The position numbers and the translations under genes were made by a program. This document shows positions 12,276 to 24,500 of a stretch of DNA of 64,000 nucleotides, piece by piece (within the stretch, counting starts at the first letter, position 1; every line of letters begins with the position of its first letter). Below the pieces are notes generated by a model, which saw only the letters and a list, made by a program, of their open reading frames with translations, was not told the origin of the DNA and ran no database searches. Source of the stretch: Glossina fuscipes (lineage: Eukaryota > Arthropoda > Insecta > Diptera > Glossinidae); the NCBI RefSeq assembly GCF_014805625.2, contig NW_023998457.1:4491875-4555874 (forward strand), given 5' to 3'.

Positions 12276-12659
12276 AAGGGATTATATTTTTTAAAACAAA
12301 AATTTCCCTTATTTCTTGTACACATTAGTGTGTTATGCTTATGTTTAAAATCTGAATTTGATTTCATCATTAAAACGTGAATGCTTAATTTATTACGTTG
12401 GAATACATTAATTATGGTATCATAGGCAACGAGAGATATATTGATGTTCGCTAATTAATTTGTTTTATATACAAAAGCTCGACCGCAAACCGAAAATTGA
12501 GTAGCTATCGCACGATGATGAATAGACTATGTTGTGCAAAGAGTGCCAGCAGCCAAGCTTTTACATACCCATCATTCCTAACTAATCAATAACAAGTAAG
12601 AAAATTATATTCGATCGTCACCGAATCTTTTACACCAAGTGCAGTTATGAGCAAATGCG

Positions 12660-13480
12660 GGCGACTTCTTCTATCTTCAAAACAAAAGTGAAAATTTTAT
12701 AAGATGTATATGTAGTACTTTATGAGTAACAACCAAAAAACTTGGAGAGAAAAGATATTCACAATTTTGGTTGCTTAGCTCTGTGAACGATGTAGGTGTG
12801 TCCTTTGACCGATTTTATATTGTATTCAGATTCTTTTGCCAACTTGCAGGCGATGTCTTCATATTTGTTAAGTATTTTTTACGGTGAATAGCGTACACTT
12901 GAGCAGACGGACAGACGGACATACATAACCGCATTCCAAATTTGAAATTGGCCAAAAATTTGTACTCTTTATAGAATTTTTGAAGCGTGCATTGTAAAGA
13001 TAATAAAAAAAATTAAATTTTGATACAGTATATATTGGGAAGTCATGGTCAATTTTTCTCAATTTGTGCAACTACTGCAGCATCGCCTATAGAATATACG
13101 TTGAAATTCATGTTGATTTGTTTTCTGTAGTTTATGAGTAAAAAAACAATTTCTTATTCCTTTTGATAAACAGAGGTGTTCTCAGTTGACGTGAAATTGT
13201 AGCCGCGTCCTACGACCGATTTGGCCCATTTTCCATACCAACCTGCCTGCAAGAGCTTCCATTGTTCCTGTCGAATTTGACGTCAATAGATTCATTTTTG
13301 CCGGAAGAATGTCTATAATAGACATTACACAGACGGATAGACGGACATGCTTAAATCGATATAGAATTTGATGCTGACCGAGAATAAATATATACCCTAT
13401 GGGCTCTTTAAAGCTTCCATCTGGGTGATGCAAACGTTTTGACAAAATGAATATACCCTCCGTGATGGATATACAAAAAA
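12660..13480 (-). repeat. Dispersed repeat family A, antisense copy
   Basis: Landmarks in order are agacggacagacggacat, a tgggaagtcatggtc block, cagcatcgcc, gtagtttatgagtaa, ccgatttggcccatttt and acagacggatagacggac, ending near 'atataccctccgtgatggatat'. It aligns with 8600-9470 in the same direction and with 61694-62640 in the opposite one. Confidence 0.75.
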
Positions 13481-14279
13481 AAAAGAATTTTATGAATAGT
13501 GGGCATATTAGCGGCATGATAGGAACCGTTTTTACATATTTGCAACAAATTGTAATTCAGTATCTGATGTAGAGAGAAGACGTATAAAACCACAGGAATG
13601 CCACTAGAAACGTATGCGGCAAGTTACGGATTTCTGTACTAATATTTGTTACTTTGAGCGTGACGACAACTAAAACAACAAGGTTGATATCAGTCCGATA
13701 TAAGGCGAATAATGATCTTGTATTTATTGTACACACTTTTATGGGCCACAGATTGTCAAAATAAAAAAATATCCGTTCCTCTGTGAAGAGTATAAAAATT
13801 GATACACATATCGCGTCAGTTAATAACGTCGCAGGGATACATATAAACGTCGCCACAGTTGAAAAATCCATATGATTTTTAGATCTTACCAATTTTCAAA
13901 CGAAATTTGTCAACATTTTAACGACATTGCGACCATTACTTTACAAGTTCGTCTTGCTTTAGTGACGTTACTCTTTCACAACCAGCGTTGACTTGAAAGA
14001 CATTATGGCGATTCTTGTTTATTAAAAAAACGAATTTGTTGATGATTTGCTGTCTTCTGATGATGCCAAATGCAGTCGTTCCAGAGAGCATAAGAGAAAG
14101 TGCGCTAAATCGTTTTTGAAGATCGAAAAGTGAACATAGGTGGGAAAAGCTGAAATCATAGTGCTATCAGAAAGGAGTGCATCCACTAATAGGAATGAAT
14201 ATTTATCAATGAGAAATCTCTGCTCAGAAAGGCTACCGCGTTTGCTTACTTTTCACCAAAAGCAGCATTTCCTTAGAGC
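13481..14279. other. Non-coding stretch
   Basis: No gene is recognised. The - strand frame at 13557-13892 is hydrophobic but has no identifiable domain or start context, and I leave it uncalled. Confidence 0.4.
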
Positions 14280-14480
14280 TATTTAGGTGCAGTTAAAAGG
14301 ATCTTTTCATGGAATATGTGAAACGTGGATTCATCACCACACTCAGAATCAAATTGGCAGCCAGAAGAGTCAATGGCAACCAGCAAAGACCGTCCAAAAA
14401 AGTCGACCGGGCAAAAAGGCTCACTAGTGAACATTACGTAGCACTGTTGGTACATTTGAAAGGAGAAATTGGTGTTACGG
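14280..14480 (+). pseudogene. Mariner transposase fragment
   Basis: One frame reads TWIHHHTQNQ (about 14326 onward), matching the WIHHYTPE block of mariner transposases, and another resumes at LTSEHYVALLVHLKGEI, matching the conserved segment just after the first catalytic Asp. The sequence between them, including that Asp, is deleted. It is a short relic of a different mariner from the one at 1423. Confidence 0.7.
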
Positions 14481-14570
14481 ACTTAATCGTCATGTCTCAT
14501 GTACAGTTGATTCGCAAGTACACAACAACATAAGAATAATTATTCTCTTTTCTAAAAACATGATTTTAAT

Positions 14571-15412
14571 TACATCTTACACCATTTGTGGTGCAGATTA
14601 TAGTAACTTTTTGCGGACACACAATACCCAGAAGTGCTTTTAATAGGTCCATCTCCTCTTATACCAATCGACGAAAACTCGTTTAGTAATAGTACTTCGA
14701 CATTCTAAATTGATATGAAAAATGTAGTTCAGCTGGGGCAATTTTCTGAATCTCCTCTTATGCGATCGACCATTCCCACGAAAATTGAATCCTTACATCG
14801 TAAAAATTATAGTTTTGAAGATTTCATTGTGAAAATTGATTCATAATAGTCAATTTGCAAAGAATTCAAATTACCGAATTTGGACCTCGTAAACCGTTAT
14901 GTGCCTAAACTGCCTAAAATGCCTAATTGTTAATTTTTTATAATGAAAGTTTGTTCATAGTAAAAATTTGACATAAAAATTAAGTTAGACTAGATTTGAA
15001 CCATGTGGGTTCACTTCTTGGAACCCACTTCATATAAGCTTTCTCTTGAATAGTGACCCGTTCAGAAAAAAGTTGAATTTTTAACATTCTATAATGAAAA
15101 CTGATCCTTAATGGCAACTTAGCAAAAAAAGGAACGATAGGGACTATGAATCACATATTTCTGTTATTTAGATCTTAGGGGCTATCATGAAAGGCAAGCA
15201 AGGAGAGAAACTCTATTTTCTCATTTTTTATGACGTGATGTTTTGACCATCCTTCAATACGCGGCCTTTCATGAAAAGTATATGCACAGCACTTGTATGA
15301 AACTAATATGTGTCTTTTGATGCACTATTACCAAAACGAGTAAATAGCCATACAACAGCGAAATGGGTTACGGTATTTAATGGTTGGCCTCGCCCGACTA
15401 TAATGTTTTTGT
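14571..15412 (+). repeat. Dispersed repeat family B, sense copy
   Basis: It begins with 'cttacaccatttgtggtgc', the family's 5' signature, and ends with 'ggcctcgcccgactataatg', its 3' signature. It ends only 51 bases before the first recognised receptor exon and so forms the distal part of that exon's upstream intron. Confidence 0.8.
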
Positions 15413-15463
15413 TTAATTTTAATTATTGTTTATTATTTGTCTTTATTTATTCATTTTTTGCAG

Positions 15464-15583
15464 AGGCTTCTTGTGATGATGGCAAATTCCGGTGCAACAA
15501 TGGTAATTGTATACCCAACAGATGGCGTTGTGACCAAGAGAACGATTGTGCTGATGGTTCTGATGAATTAATTTCAATGTGCA
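15464..15583 (+). CDS. LpR: LpR exon: LDLa repeat 1 of those in window
   Basis: A phase 1 exon after a ttttttgcag acceptor, ending before gtaagt. It encodes one LDLa module with six cysteines ([29 protein letters not shown] then the final Cys). The acidic cluster DCADGSDE has the residues that bind calcium in this fold. Phase 1 at both ends is the usual arrangement for shuffled LDLa modules. Confidence 0.93.
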
Positions 15584-18500
15584 GTAAGTTTATGAAATTT
15601 TTCTTCTTAAGGCTAAAAATTGCTAAAAATTGCTAAAAAAGAGAAAAAAAAACAAAAACGTATAACAAAATATTATGCATACTACACTTACTTACACTTA
15701 CACTTTTACATCTACCACAAGAGATTTATGATATTGTGGCTTAGTAATGCATGGGAGATCGCAATAAATATGTTTTGTCAATGAAAAATTTCGTGACGTT
15801 TTTCGCTAAAGTCGATTTAGACGCATCATCCCGCCTATGTGTTTTATTGCCCTACTATATATAGGCCTCTGCCAGTCTATCTTAGAATGTTTTTTTAAAT
15901 CATGATTAATCTCGAATATTTTCTCTTCCCATCAGACCCCATTAAAAAATCGTCCTCAAAATCAGTTAGGGTCACATTCAAAATAAAAGTCATTTGGTTT
16001 TCTCTTTTCTCAAAAGAATTCGTTCAACGCTCGGTATATTATTTTATACATTTTTATAACCTTTACCGAAGAACGAGAGATATATTCAATTTGTCAAAAT
16101 ATCTGCAACGGCCAGAAGGATGGTTCATAAATTTCGATATAAGCATATCCATCTGGCTGTCTGTCCGTCTACTGTAAACATTGTCCTGGTCACAAAAATG
16201 AAGCTATCGACTTCAAATTTGGTATAAGCATTGAATAATCTTGCACTCAGGCTGGTACTGAAAGTGGGCCAAATCGGTCGAAGAAGACGCTTACAGTTCC
16301 ACATAAACTGCGAAAACCTTGTGATTTTCACAAAGAAAAAAATTGTTTATTTTGCACATATCTCATAAACTAAACTAAACTAATCTACCAAAAAATTGAA
16401 CGTGCATTCTGATGGCCAAGTTATAGTGCATGTACAAAAACGGAAAAAAATAGCCACGCCTACCCAATATTATAGTGCATCAAAGTTTAATTATATTCTC
16501 AACACCTTTATAACGCGCAGAACCAAGCTTCAAATATCCCTCGGTCAGTTAAACATTTTCCAATATTCATAAAAAAAGAGATATCGCCAATCAATTTGGA
16601 AAAGAACTTGAAAACGACCCAAAATTTTCAAAGGACATGCCTATAATGTCGGCAAGCCTATGTAACAAAGGCTGTGAAAGCCTTCTTTGCCTGTTACTCG
16701 TAAAGTACCGCATCATGTAAATTTTGACTTTTATTCTGGAAATGGAAAAAATCAGCCGCGCCCATCCAGTACTATAGGGTTTGAAAATTTCGTTCTTCTC
16801 TTTTTTGTAGACATGTTTAGGATAATGGTGTTGAGTTCATGATTCTGTCACAACCGAACAAAATTTATTTAGTTGCTCCGTATTGAGAATTGTTGCTACT
16901 CGGAAGCAAGAGGCAAATACAGCCCAGACGGTGCCGTGCCCAACTATTACTATATCAATATTTTACGTAACCAGTTACCAGCTGGTTGATTAGTACTTCG
17001 TTCTTTGCAATAGTCTATGAGAGAAGAATGCTTCTGCCAGTGTACACCTAAGTTACCTTCAGAAAACTTGTCGCCAAGTTATAGAAAGTCCAAGCCTTAA
17101 ACTTTTCTTCGCCGGTCAAGATCTTTTCCACTAATTACCACGAGAAGGTGAGAGTTTCGGCATATCTATGCTCCCTCAAAAGTATAGTTTATCACCCCAT
17201 TGAACAGTAAGAGAGATGCAAAACACATTGGAGCAACGATAGTTGTCGCAATTGTTTAAAACATCAAATAAGAAGAGAAGCCAAATGTACGGAAAACGGT
17301 TCTGTTCCTCAACCTTTCCAGTTTACTTTAAAAGTATGAATAATTGCTGGCCTCATTCATTGATTTTAGTGGCATATGATCTGGAGGAAGATTGGAAGAG
17401 AAAAATATTGAAAAATCTCGCACAATTGCTTTGAAACTTTTTCTTGCGCTTGCTTTTCTATGCTTGCACAAGCCCTTCGAAGATTAATAGACATTGAAGT
17501 TATGTTTGTCTGCAAAATATTTGCTTGCACACACAAACATACGTGCAACTTACAAACGAATATGAGAAAGAGCATCTGTATCTATGGATACGTCCATTAC
17601 CAAAACTGTTAAAGAATGTGAATACAATAAGAACCGCAAACAAAGGCTGCTGCTCTGTGTTGATTGTTTGTCAGTAAATTTACAAAGAATGAAAAATGAT
17701 TTCGTTATACACACACACAGACAGACCAGCCAATGAAACTAATTAAAAGCTTTCTGAAGCGCTATCAAAGCCTATTATGCATTTCTATAGGGCTTCAAAC
17801 TTATGTAATATTACAATATTTAATAATAATAGAAAATTTGGAATAACCGTACAAAATATTCTTTTCGTTTTATACCCACCACTGTAAGATGGAGGTGTAC
17901 GCATTTTGTTTTTCCCCATAATGTGTGCAACACTCAAAAGGAAACTTCAGAGATCCTATAAAGTATATATATTCTTGATCGCCGTGAAATTCCGAATTGA
18001 TTTAGCCATGTCTGTCCGTCTGTATTTCTATTTGTTTGGCACTCTCCTGATTGCAAAAACGAAAATATCAACTTCAAATTTATGAGAAACATTGAAAGCT
18101 TTTGCGAGCGGCTTGGCATTGAAAATGGGCCAAATCGGATCAAGTTACAAGTGACTGAACTTTGTTTTTTTCACTTTTTTCAATCAATTTTTTATCAGAA
18201 GGCAAACAAGACCGTATGTTTAAAACTATTTTGTACACTTCCTAAATGAAGATATGTTATCTGCTTAAAAATGGGTTAATATTAAAGTGAATATGGTAGA
18301 CACCGCGATTTGTTTCTTCTTAATAATACTGACGATATGGGTATCAAATAAAAGAAATTGGACAGTAGAATGCGAAAAACATAGTGGTGGATATGCGAGA
18401 TTCGGCCCCAGCCGAATATAACTTTCTTAATTGTTTTTCTTAAATTTATTTCCCTAGAAAGCAAAACATGTTCACCTGACGAGTATACCTGTAAATCTGG

Positions 18501-21500
18501 CGAAGGTGAATGCGTACCTCTTCCCTGGGTATGTGATCAGAGTAGAGATTGTTCGGATGGTTCGGATGAGACCTCCTGCTGTAAGAAATAAGACATTTTT
18601 TAGCCCTATATATGCAGTTAAAAATTCCCAACAAAATTTTGTTCCTGGTATTTTTTTCTTTTTTTTTTGTTTTGCTTTGTACTCGTCACGAGGTTATGTT
18701 CAATTTGAAGAATGTATATATTTTTGATTAGCATTACTAGAAAATTTGAACTGGTGTCTACTGACTTTTAAATCTCCATCTTCCCCGAATTTTTTTCTTC
18801 GTGGGAGTCCACAAGAATGAAATGGGGATTAAAAAACAAAAAGGATAGCATATTTAAAGTTGGTTTTTTTTTGTGTAGAATGACCAAGCATGCAGGGGAT
18901 CTTCGTGTAATACAATGATGATCGGAAAAAAATGAGGGAAGAGAACGATAAAGATAGAAAGGTGGCCGATAAAGATAGAAAAGGTACGTGTCTAATTAGC
19001 ATTCACTTTAGCTACGACTAAACTCTGCCGCATTGAGATTTGAACTCACGAACACTGGCTTCGGTTTTACGTTCTCAACTATTCATGCTATCCAGCTGGA
19101 ATGAATGATACGCATTTGCATTCGGATTATCCATACTTTCTGGGAAGCCACCCAACTACCCTTTCCGCCGAATTTATTGTATAAGGAGAAAATATCAACC
19201 CGGCGCATGCCAGGCACATTATCGCCCTCCAGAATCTTTAGGTCTTTCCACAGCCATGTGTTTATACCCCGGACCTCCACTAAAGCTGACTATGCGGTAA
19301 GCAAGTTTGCAAGCAATTAACTCCCGATACTCTCGATGACTCTCCAAGAAAAGCACCCCTGTCGCGGGGGTAACTTTATTCCTCACAGTATGCTCTATTC
19401 CTAATCATAATTTTCTTTCCATTTTTCGGACAATTGAGGAATGCTTCGTTTTTTAAAAATTCTCTCCTTCTGTCGCGAACTCTCTTTCTTCACAATCTCG
19501 CACGAATCAAAGTGCAAAAATTAATAAGAGTTGGTTCGAAAGAGCCAAGTCTACTGCTAGCATGCGCTAGCACTTCTTAATTGAATGCTTGCAAAGCATC
19601 TGGAAATAAGAGTTAAAACATTGACAACGGTATTTAGAAAAACATGTATTACACGAGATACGATTAACTTTATCTTACTTCAGGTTTGAGTTAATGATAG
19701 GCGCTTAAAAGTTCGGTGCAAGCAGAACATAAATTGCTTCTTTTGTTTGCCTGTAACTGAAAGTTTCATTTAATTCTTAAAATAAAAATTTGTTTTTCCA
19801 AATAATCGAACAAAATATTAATTATCTTGTAACCCGTATTTGTTTTTATAATTTATTTTATTTTCATTACTTTTCCGGGATTTGTATGCCTTATATCTAT
19901 TTCCCCTATAAATAATCAATAAAAGAGAATTGTTTTTTAAATTCTTATTTTTTTATTGAAATTTTTATTCATATTAAAGACGATACATGTCGTTCAGATG
20001 AGTTTACTTGCGGTAATGGTCGTTGCATACATAATAGATGGAAATGTGATCGGGATGATGACTGTGGAGACGGTAGTGATGAGAAAAATTGCCCGATATT
20101 ATCGTGCAAGGACGAAGAGTTTACATGTAATACAGGCGCTTGCGTGCATCGTCGTTGGCGCTGCGATGGAGAAAATGATTGCTCAGACGGTTCTGATGAG
20201 ATCGTAAGTTGTAATCAACTTTAATTCATTTTGGTTTTATACGAAGGTTCTATTAACTTTGTGCAAATGTTTGCAGAACTCAAAATGGATCCAAGTTGTA
20301 TTATACCGATGCTGGCTGTCCCTCTGTCCGCCTTGTTTTCTTATTTTCAACCGATAGGTCGCCAGGTCGAGGTCGAGGTATATGTATATCCGTACACCGA
20401 CATTTTTTGGGCCGAAGACAAACGAATCGGACCACTTGTATCGAAAACTTCTAATATGAGACCTTACTTTAAAAAGTCGCATTTGAAAAGGCATTTGAAA
20501 TGCCAATAGCGTCAATACGGTCCCTTCATCTTAAACGGCGATTGCTGAGCATCGAATTTTTGACTTGTTTGATGTGACTTTCATCGGTAGAGATTGATGA
20601 TCTTCCGGGACGCTCTTCGCCTTCAACATATTCTCGACCTTCTTTGAGTTTTATGTACCACTTGTGAACATTTCTTCCCGACAAACTCAAAATTTCTCTC
20701 TGCAACACCCTAATGACGTTTACGACCCGAAATTTGTCACAAGTGTCCCTTGTGTCGTAATGCTACCAATTTAGGGAAATTATTCCTGATAATCAATATA
20801 CCTGCGCAATTTAACCTGAATATTGATCACAGTATTACAAAGCCCGGTCATAAAATTATGCAACTTATTCCCGTATAAAAATATTACATTCTCTAAGTTA
20901 CTTTAGTGGGCCTTGGTAGCCCTACGGTCAGCTATCATTTGTATTAGATTTTTTCAAAGGTTTCTCTGTAGTTTCAGTTAATTGTCTTCTCTCAAGAAGA
21001 TCGTTACTTCTTACCTTCGATTTCTTCTCTTAACATCAATTGCTAAACAAATTATGTTCTAACAATAATTTAACGAAAGCAAATTACTTTTATAACCTTA
21101 ACGTTTCATTTAACACATTGAAGACGGTGTGCATTGAGCAGTGTGTGGCCTAAATTCCCGCATAGAGTGTAACACTAACATAAGTTTAATGTTTTAATGC
21201 TACTTCCAGTATTGCTTTGGTATGATACGTTTGAAAACAAGTTCCATGATGGAGAGGTGCTGAGCAAAATTTGCAAATATATCGAGTATCGCTCCTCTTA
21301 CTACTTTTTTGTTTGCCTTTGCTAACAATTTTTTCTGGAACATGTAGTCACATATTCAATGACAATCGTCCTGTTGGATCCTGATAAGGAGCATGTCTGC
21401 TAGCAGTAGAAGGTCCAGATTTTGCACCCGCCACTACATCTTCACTAGCCCATGTTTTTGCAATTTCTAGTAAGAAAATTTTATACATTATTTTGGCTGT

Positions 21501-24500
21501 AGAGTTTAACCTTTTGTTTACGGTCCAAAAGACCCCTTTTTTTGGCCACTTGATCATTCTACGGAGTATTAAATAATAAGACAAAAACTGATCTACTCTA
21601 TCCACACCTTTCATGAAAGTATTATATTTATCGATACAAGCAGACTTTGTTTTTATAGTACCATTCCGATATGTTTTTTCAACTGTGCTAGCGTCATGAA
21701 TAGTTGAAATCTTATGAACTAATCGTTTATTCTTCCATGAAAGAAGCAGAATCTCACCCTTATTGGTTTCATGTGCTCATATTCTCTTTACTAGCAATTC
21801 TAGTTTTTAATACAATATTGCATGAAATTCCAAATGAGGTGAATTTCCGCCATCTGTCGCTAACAGCTAAAAAACAAAACACGGGAAGAGAGGAATTCAC
21901 GGTTCCCGTCTTCAATGTGTTAAGATTTTTTAGTTTGCTTAACGGTTCTTCAGTTTTCTAAATCTTCTTCATTTATCTTTACAAGTTGCGAACACAACGT
22001 ATAAATTTCCTCACATCTTTTTCGATTCTATTTTGACATTCTATCGCAGGACTGTTCAAATCTCACTCAAACTATTAATCTTTGTTTGCGTTTGGAATTC
22101 CAATGCAAGGATCGCATCACTTGCATCAATTTGGATTGGTTATGCGACGGCGAAGCCGATTGCCCAGGTGGCGATGATGAGCATCGAGAAAATTGTAAAA
22201 ATAAAACTTGCCGTAACGATCAATTCCAGTGTGATAATCTTTCATGCATTGCCGGCCTATTGGCATGTAATGGTGTAAACGATTGTCCCGATAGAAGCGA
22301 TGAACGCAATTGTGGTATGTTTTTCTAATACTTTTTCATCTAATTTCCTTATATCTCATGTTCTTCTCATATAGATTTTCGTAAACAAACTGTGTGCAAT
22401 GCCAGCACGCATTTCGATTGTGGTTATGGTCAATGCATATCTCTTGCGAAAGTTTGCGACAAGCAAAAAGATTGTCCCGAGAGCGAAGATGAACCTGCAA
22501 ATAAATGTGGTGTAAACGAATGTTCGATTAGTAATGGCGGCTGCATGCATAAATGTATAGATCAACCGATTGATTATCGCTGTGAATGCGAAACAGGGTA
22601 AGTCATTTTTACAGCGAAATGTAATAAAATGTGTGACAAGCAAAATAACACGGAGCAATACAATAAGAGTGAGACAGCGATGGCAAATGAGTTCTCATCG
22701 CGTTATGTTTTTTAACACTGCTCATGCACATATTCATACGAACTTAATTTCAATATCGTGCAACAATTAAAATCATTATTGTTATTGTTGGGAGTGATGT
22801 CAACACTACAACATAACACCTTTTTATATATATTTTCAATTTTATATTTCTTTAGTAGATCTCTAAGTATGTTCACTGCTTATACATTCACCTGAAGCGG
22901 ACGTTAAGTAGTCTTGAACAAAGTCTTCTCCGAAATAGTAACCTTATCTACTATAATTATCGGATAGCGCTGTCTTCCTCATAAAGGCCTTTTCATACGT
23001 TAACATAATTGGAATCCAACTCGCTACCAACCCTTATATTTTTCCATTGTTGTGAATTTTTCTTTTTTATACCCATCATCGAAGGCGGAAGGACATATTT
23101 ATTTTATTAAAACATTTGCAATGCCCAGAAGAAAGCTTCAAAGACCGCACAAATTACATATATTCTCGATCTGAATCGATCTAAGTATGTCCGTCTGTCC
23201 GACTGCAAAGTGTCGGCTTTCTCCTGGCCGTAATAATAACAATTTTCTAAACACGTTGGGACTACTTACACGCACGTTGGTATTGAAAATAAGGCAAATC
23301 GGCTCAAAGACATGCCTGCAGTTCTAGAGAACTGTAGCTAATCAAAACTTATGACAAACTTGTAAATGAATGCGGCTATGCAAGCATGTGTGTCCTATTG
23401 CATTGTATAATAAAGCATTTCTCACTCTCATCTCTCCTTACCTACAAAGTACTGCAATAACATAGGCAAACCAAACCAAAACACAAGCACGCATACTTCA
23501 CAGGTGAGAAGAGAGCCGCACTTAAGATAGCAAAGTGAAATGTGAAATAATTGAAAGATCATTACACAAATGAATGGAACAACTTGGGTGTTTACCTATG
23601 AAGACATCGTTTTAAATTTATTAAATTAAATATTTAGCTGGCATATTATATAGAGTAATTTACTTGCTTTCTTAAAGGATAGCAGAGAGTAACTCCTCCT
23701 GAGCAATTAAGTTATCAATGTGGTTTAAAGTACATTTGCAGTTGAACTTGCACAATGCCTCACACGTTTACGTTTATTTGAAAGAGCGTAAGCGGGAGCT
23801 TGCTGAGCATATTTAAAGGAATTCCATCATAGTCTTATCAGCAAGTTTTCGAGCAAGCATTCGAAGACAGTTTGTTTGATTTACATTCTGTTTGAGGAAG
23901 TCCCCACATTTTTCCTTAATCCATTCAAACTGCAATAAATCTGCTGTAGACAACAACGTTTCAATATTATCTTTTGTAAATGTGATAATTCCTGTATAGA
24001 CATATTCAGCCAATGGCTATATAGATATGGCGTTCGTATCCTCTAATTTATGAAATTCCTTCATTTTTTCCTGCAAATCGTCTATAAAAGTTTGGAAGGT
24101 TTAGGTAATTCACTGTAGTATGGTGTATTTGGGAGTGCACCCTGAAGCCGCTTACTTTCAAACATTACCTTATAAACGTAAATAATTCCGCCATCTATGT
24201 CTAAAGAAAAACCAAAGTGCTATGAAAGCGAATAGTGAGTTATCTGTAAACTTCAACAAGTTATGGTTTACATATGGTTTACCTTACCTCACGATTGCTG
24301 CGCATTTTATGGGCAATGGTGGCAAAGTCGAAGTTTTCACATTTCTGTCTAAAGATTGACTTAACTTCATCTGTTCTTTTAGTGGCCATGTTACACTGTT
24401 AGAGAGTGAAAATAAAGTTATGGAGTTTAACTTTGAATATTTTATATGTCTTCTGTACCAACAGTTAAGTAATTCATTTAATTGCTGTTAGATGAAAATA

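Larger units (their letters stand above)
15584..18457 (+). other. LpR intron, 2.9 kb
   Basis: It contains a family-A repeat (about 16030-16800, sense) and a second one running almost to the acceptor (17868-18424). A purine/pyrimidine-neutral stretch between them holds no gene I can identify. Confidence 0.7.
20204..22049 (+). other. LpR intron, 1.8 kb, with two transposon scraps
   Basis: It contains a mariner fragment (20526-20708) and a piggyBac-like fragment (about 21190-21780), both antisense to the receptor. The open frame overlapping 20231-20515 on both strands has no recognised domain. Confidence 0.75.

Noticed and set aside
19018..19092. A functional tRNA gene on the - strand
   Set aside because: A cloverleaf cannot be completed, and the downstream text matches the SINE at 55838, so a SINE origin is preferred.
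20231..20515. Two overlapping 92-codon frames, one on each strand
   Set aside because: They lie inside an established receptor intron, mirror each other and resemble no family.
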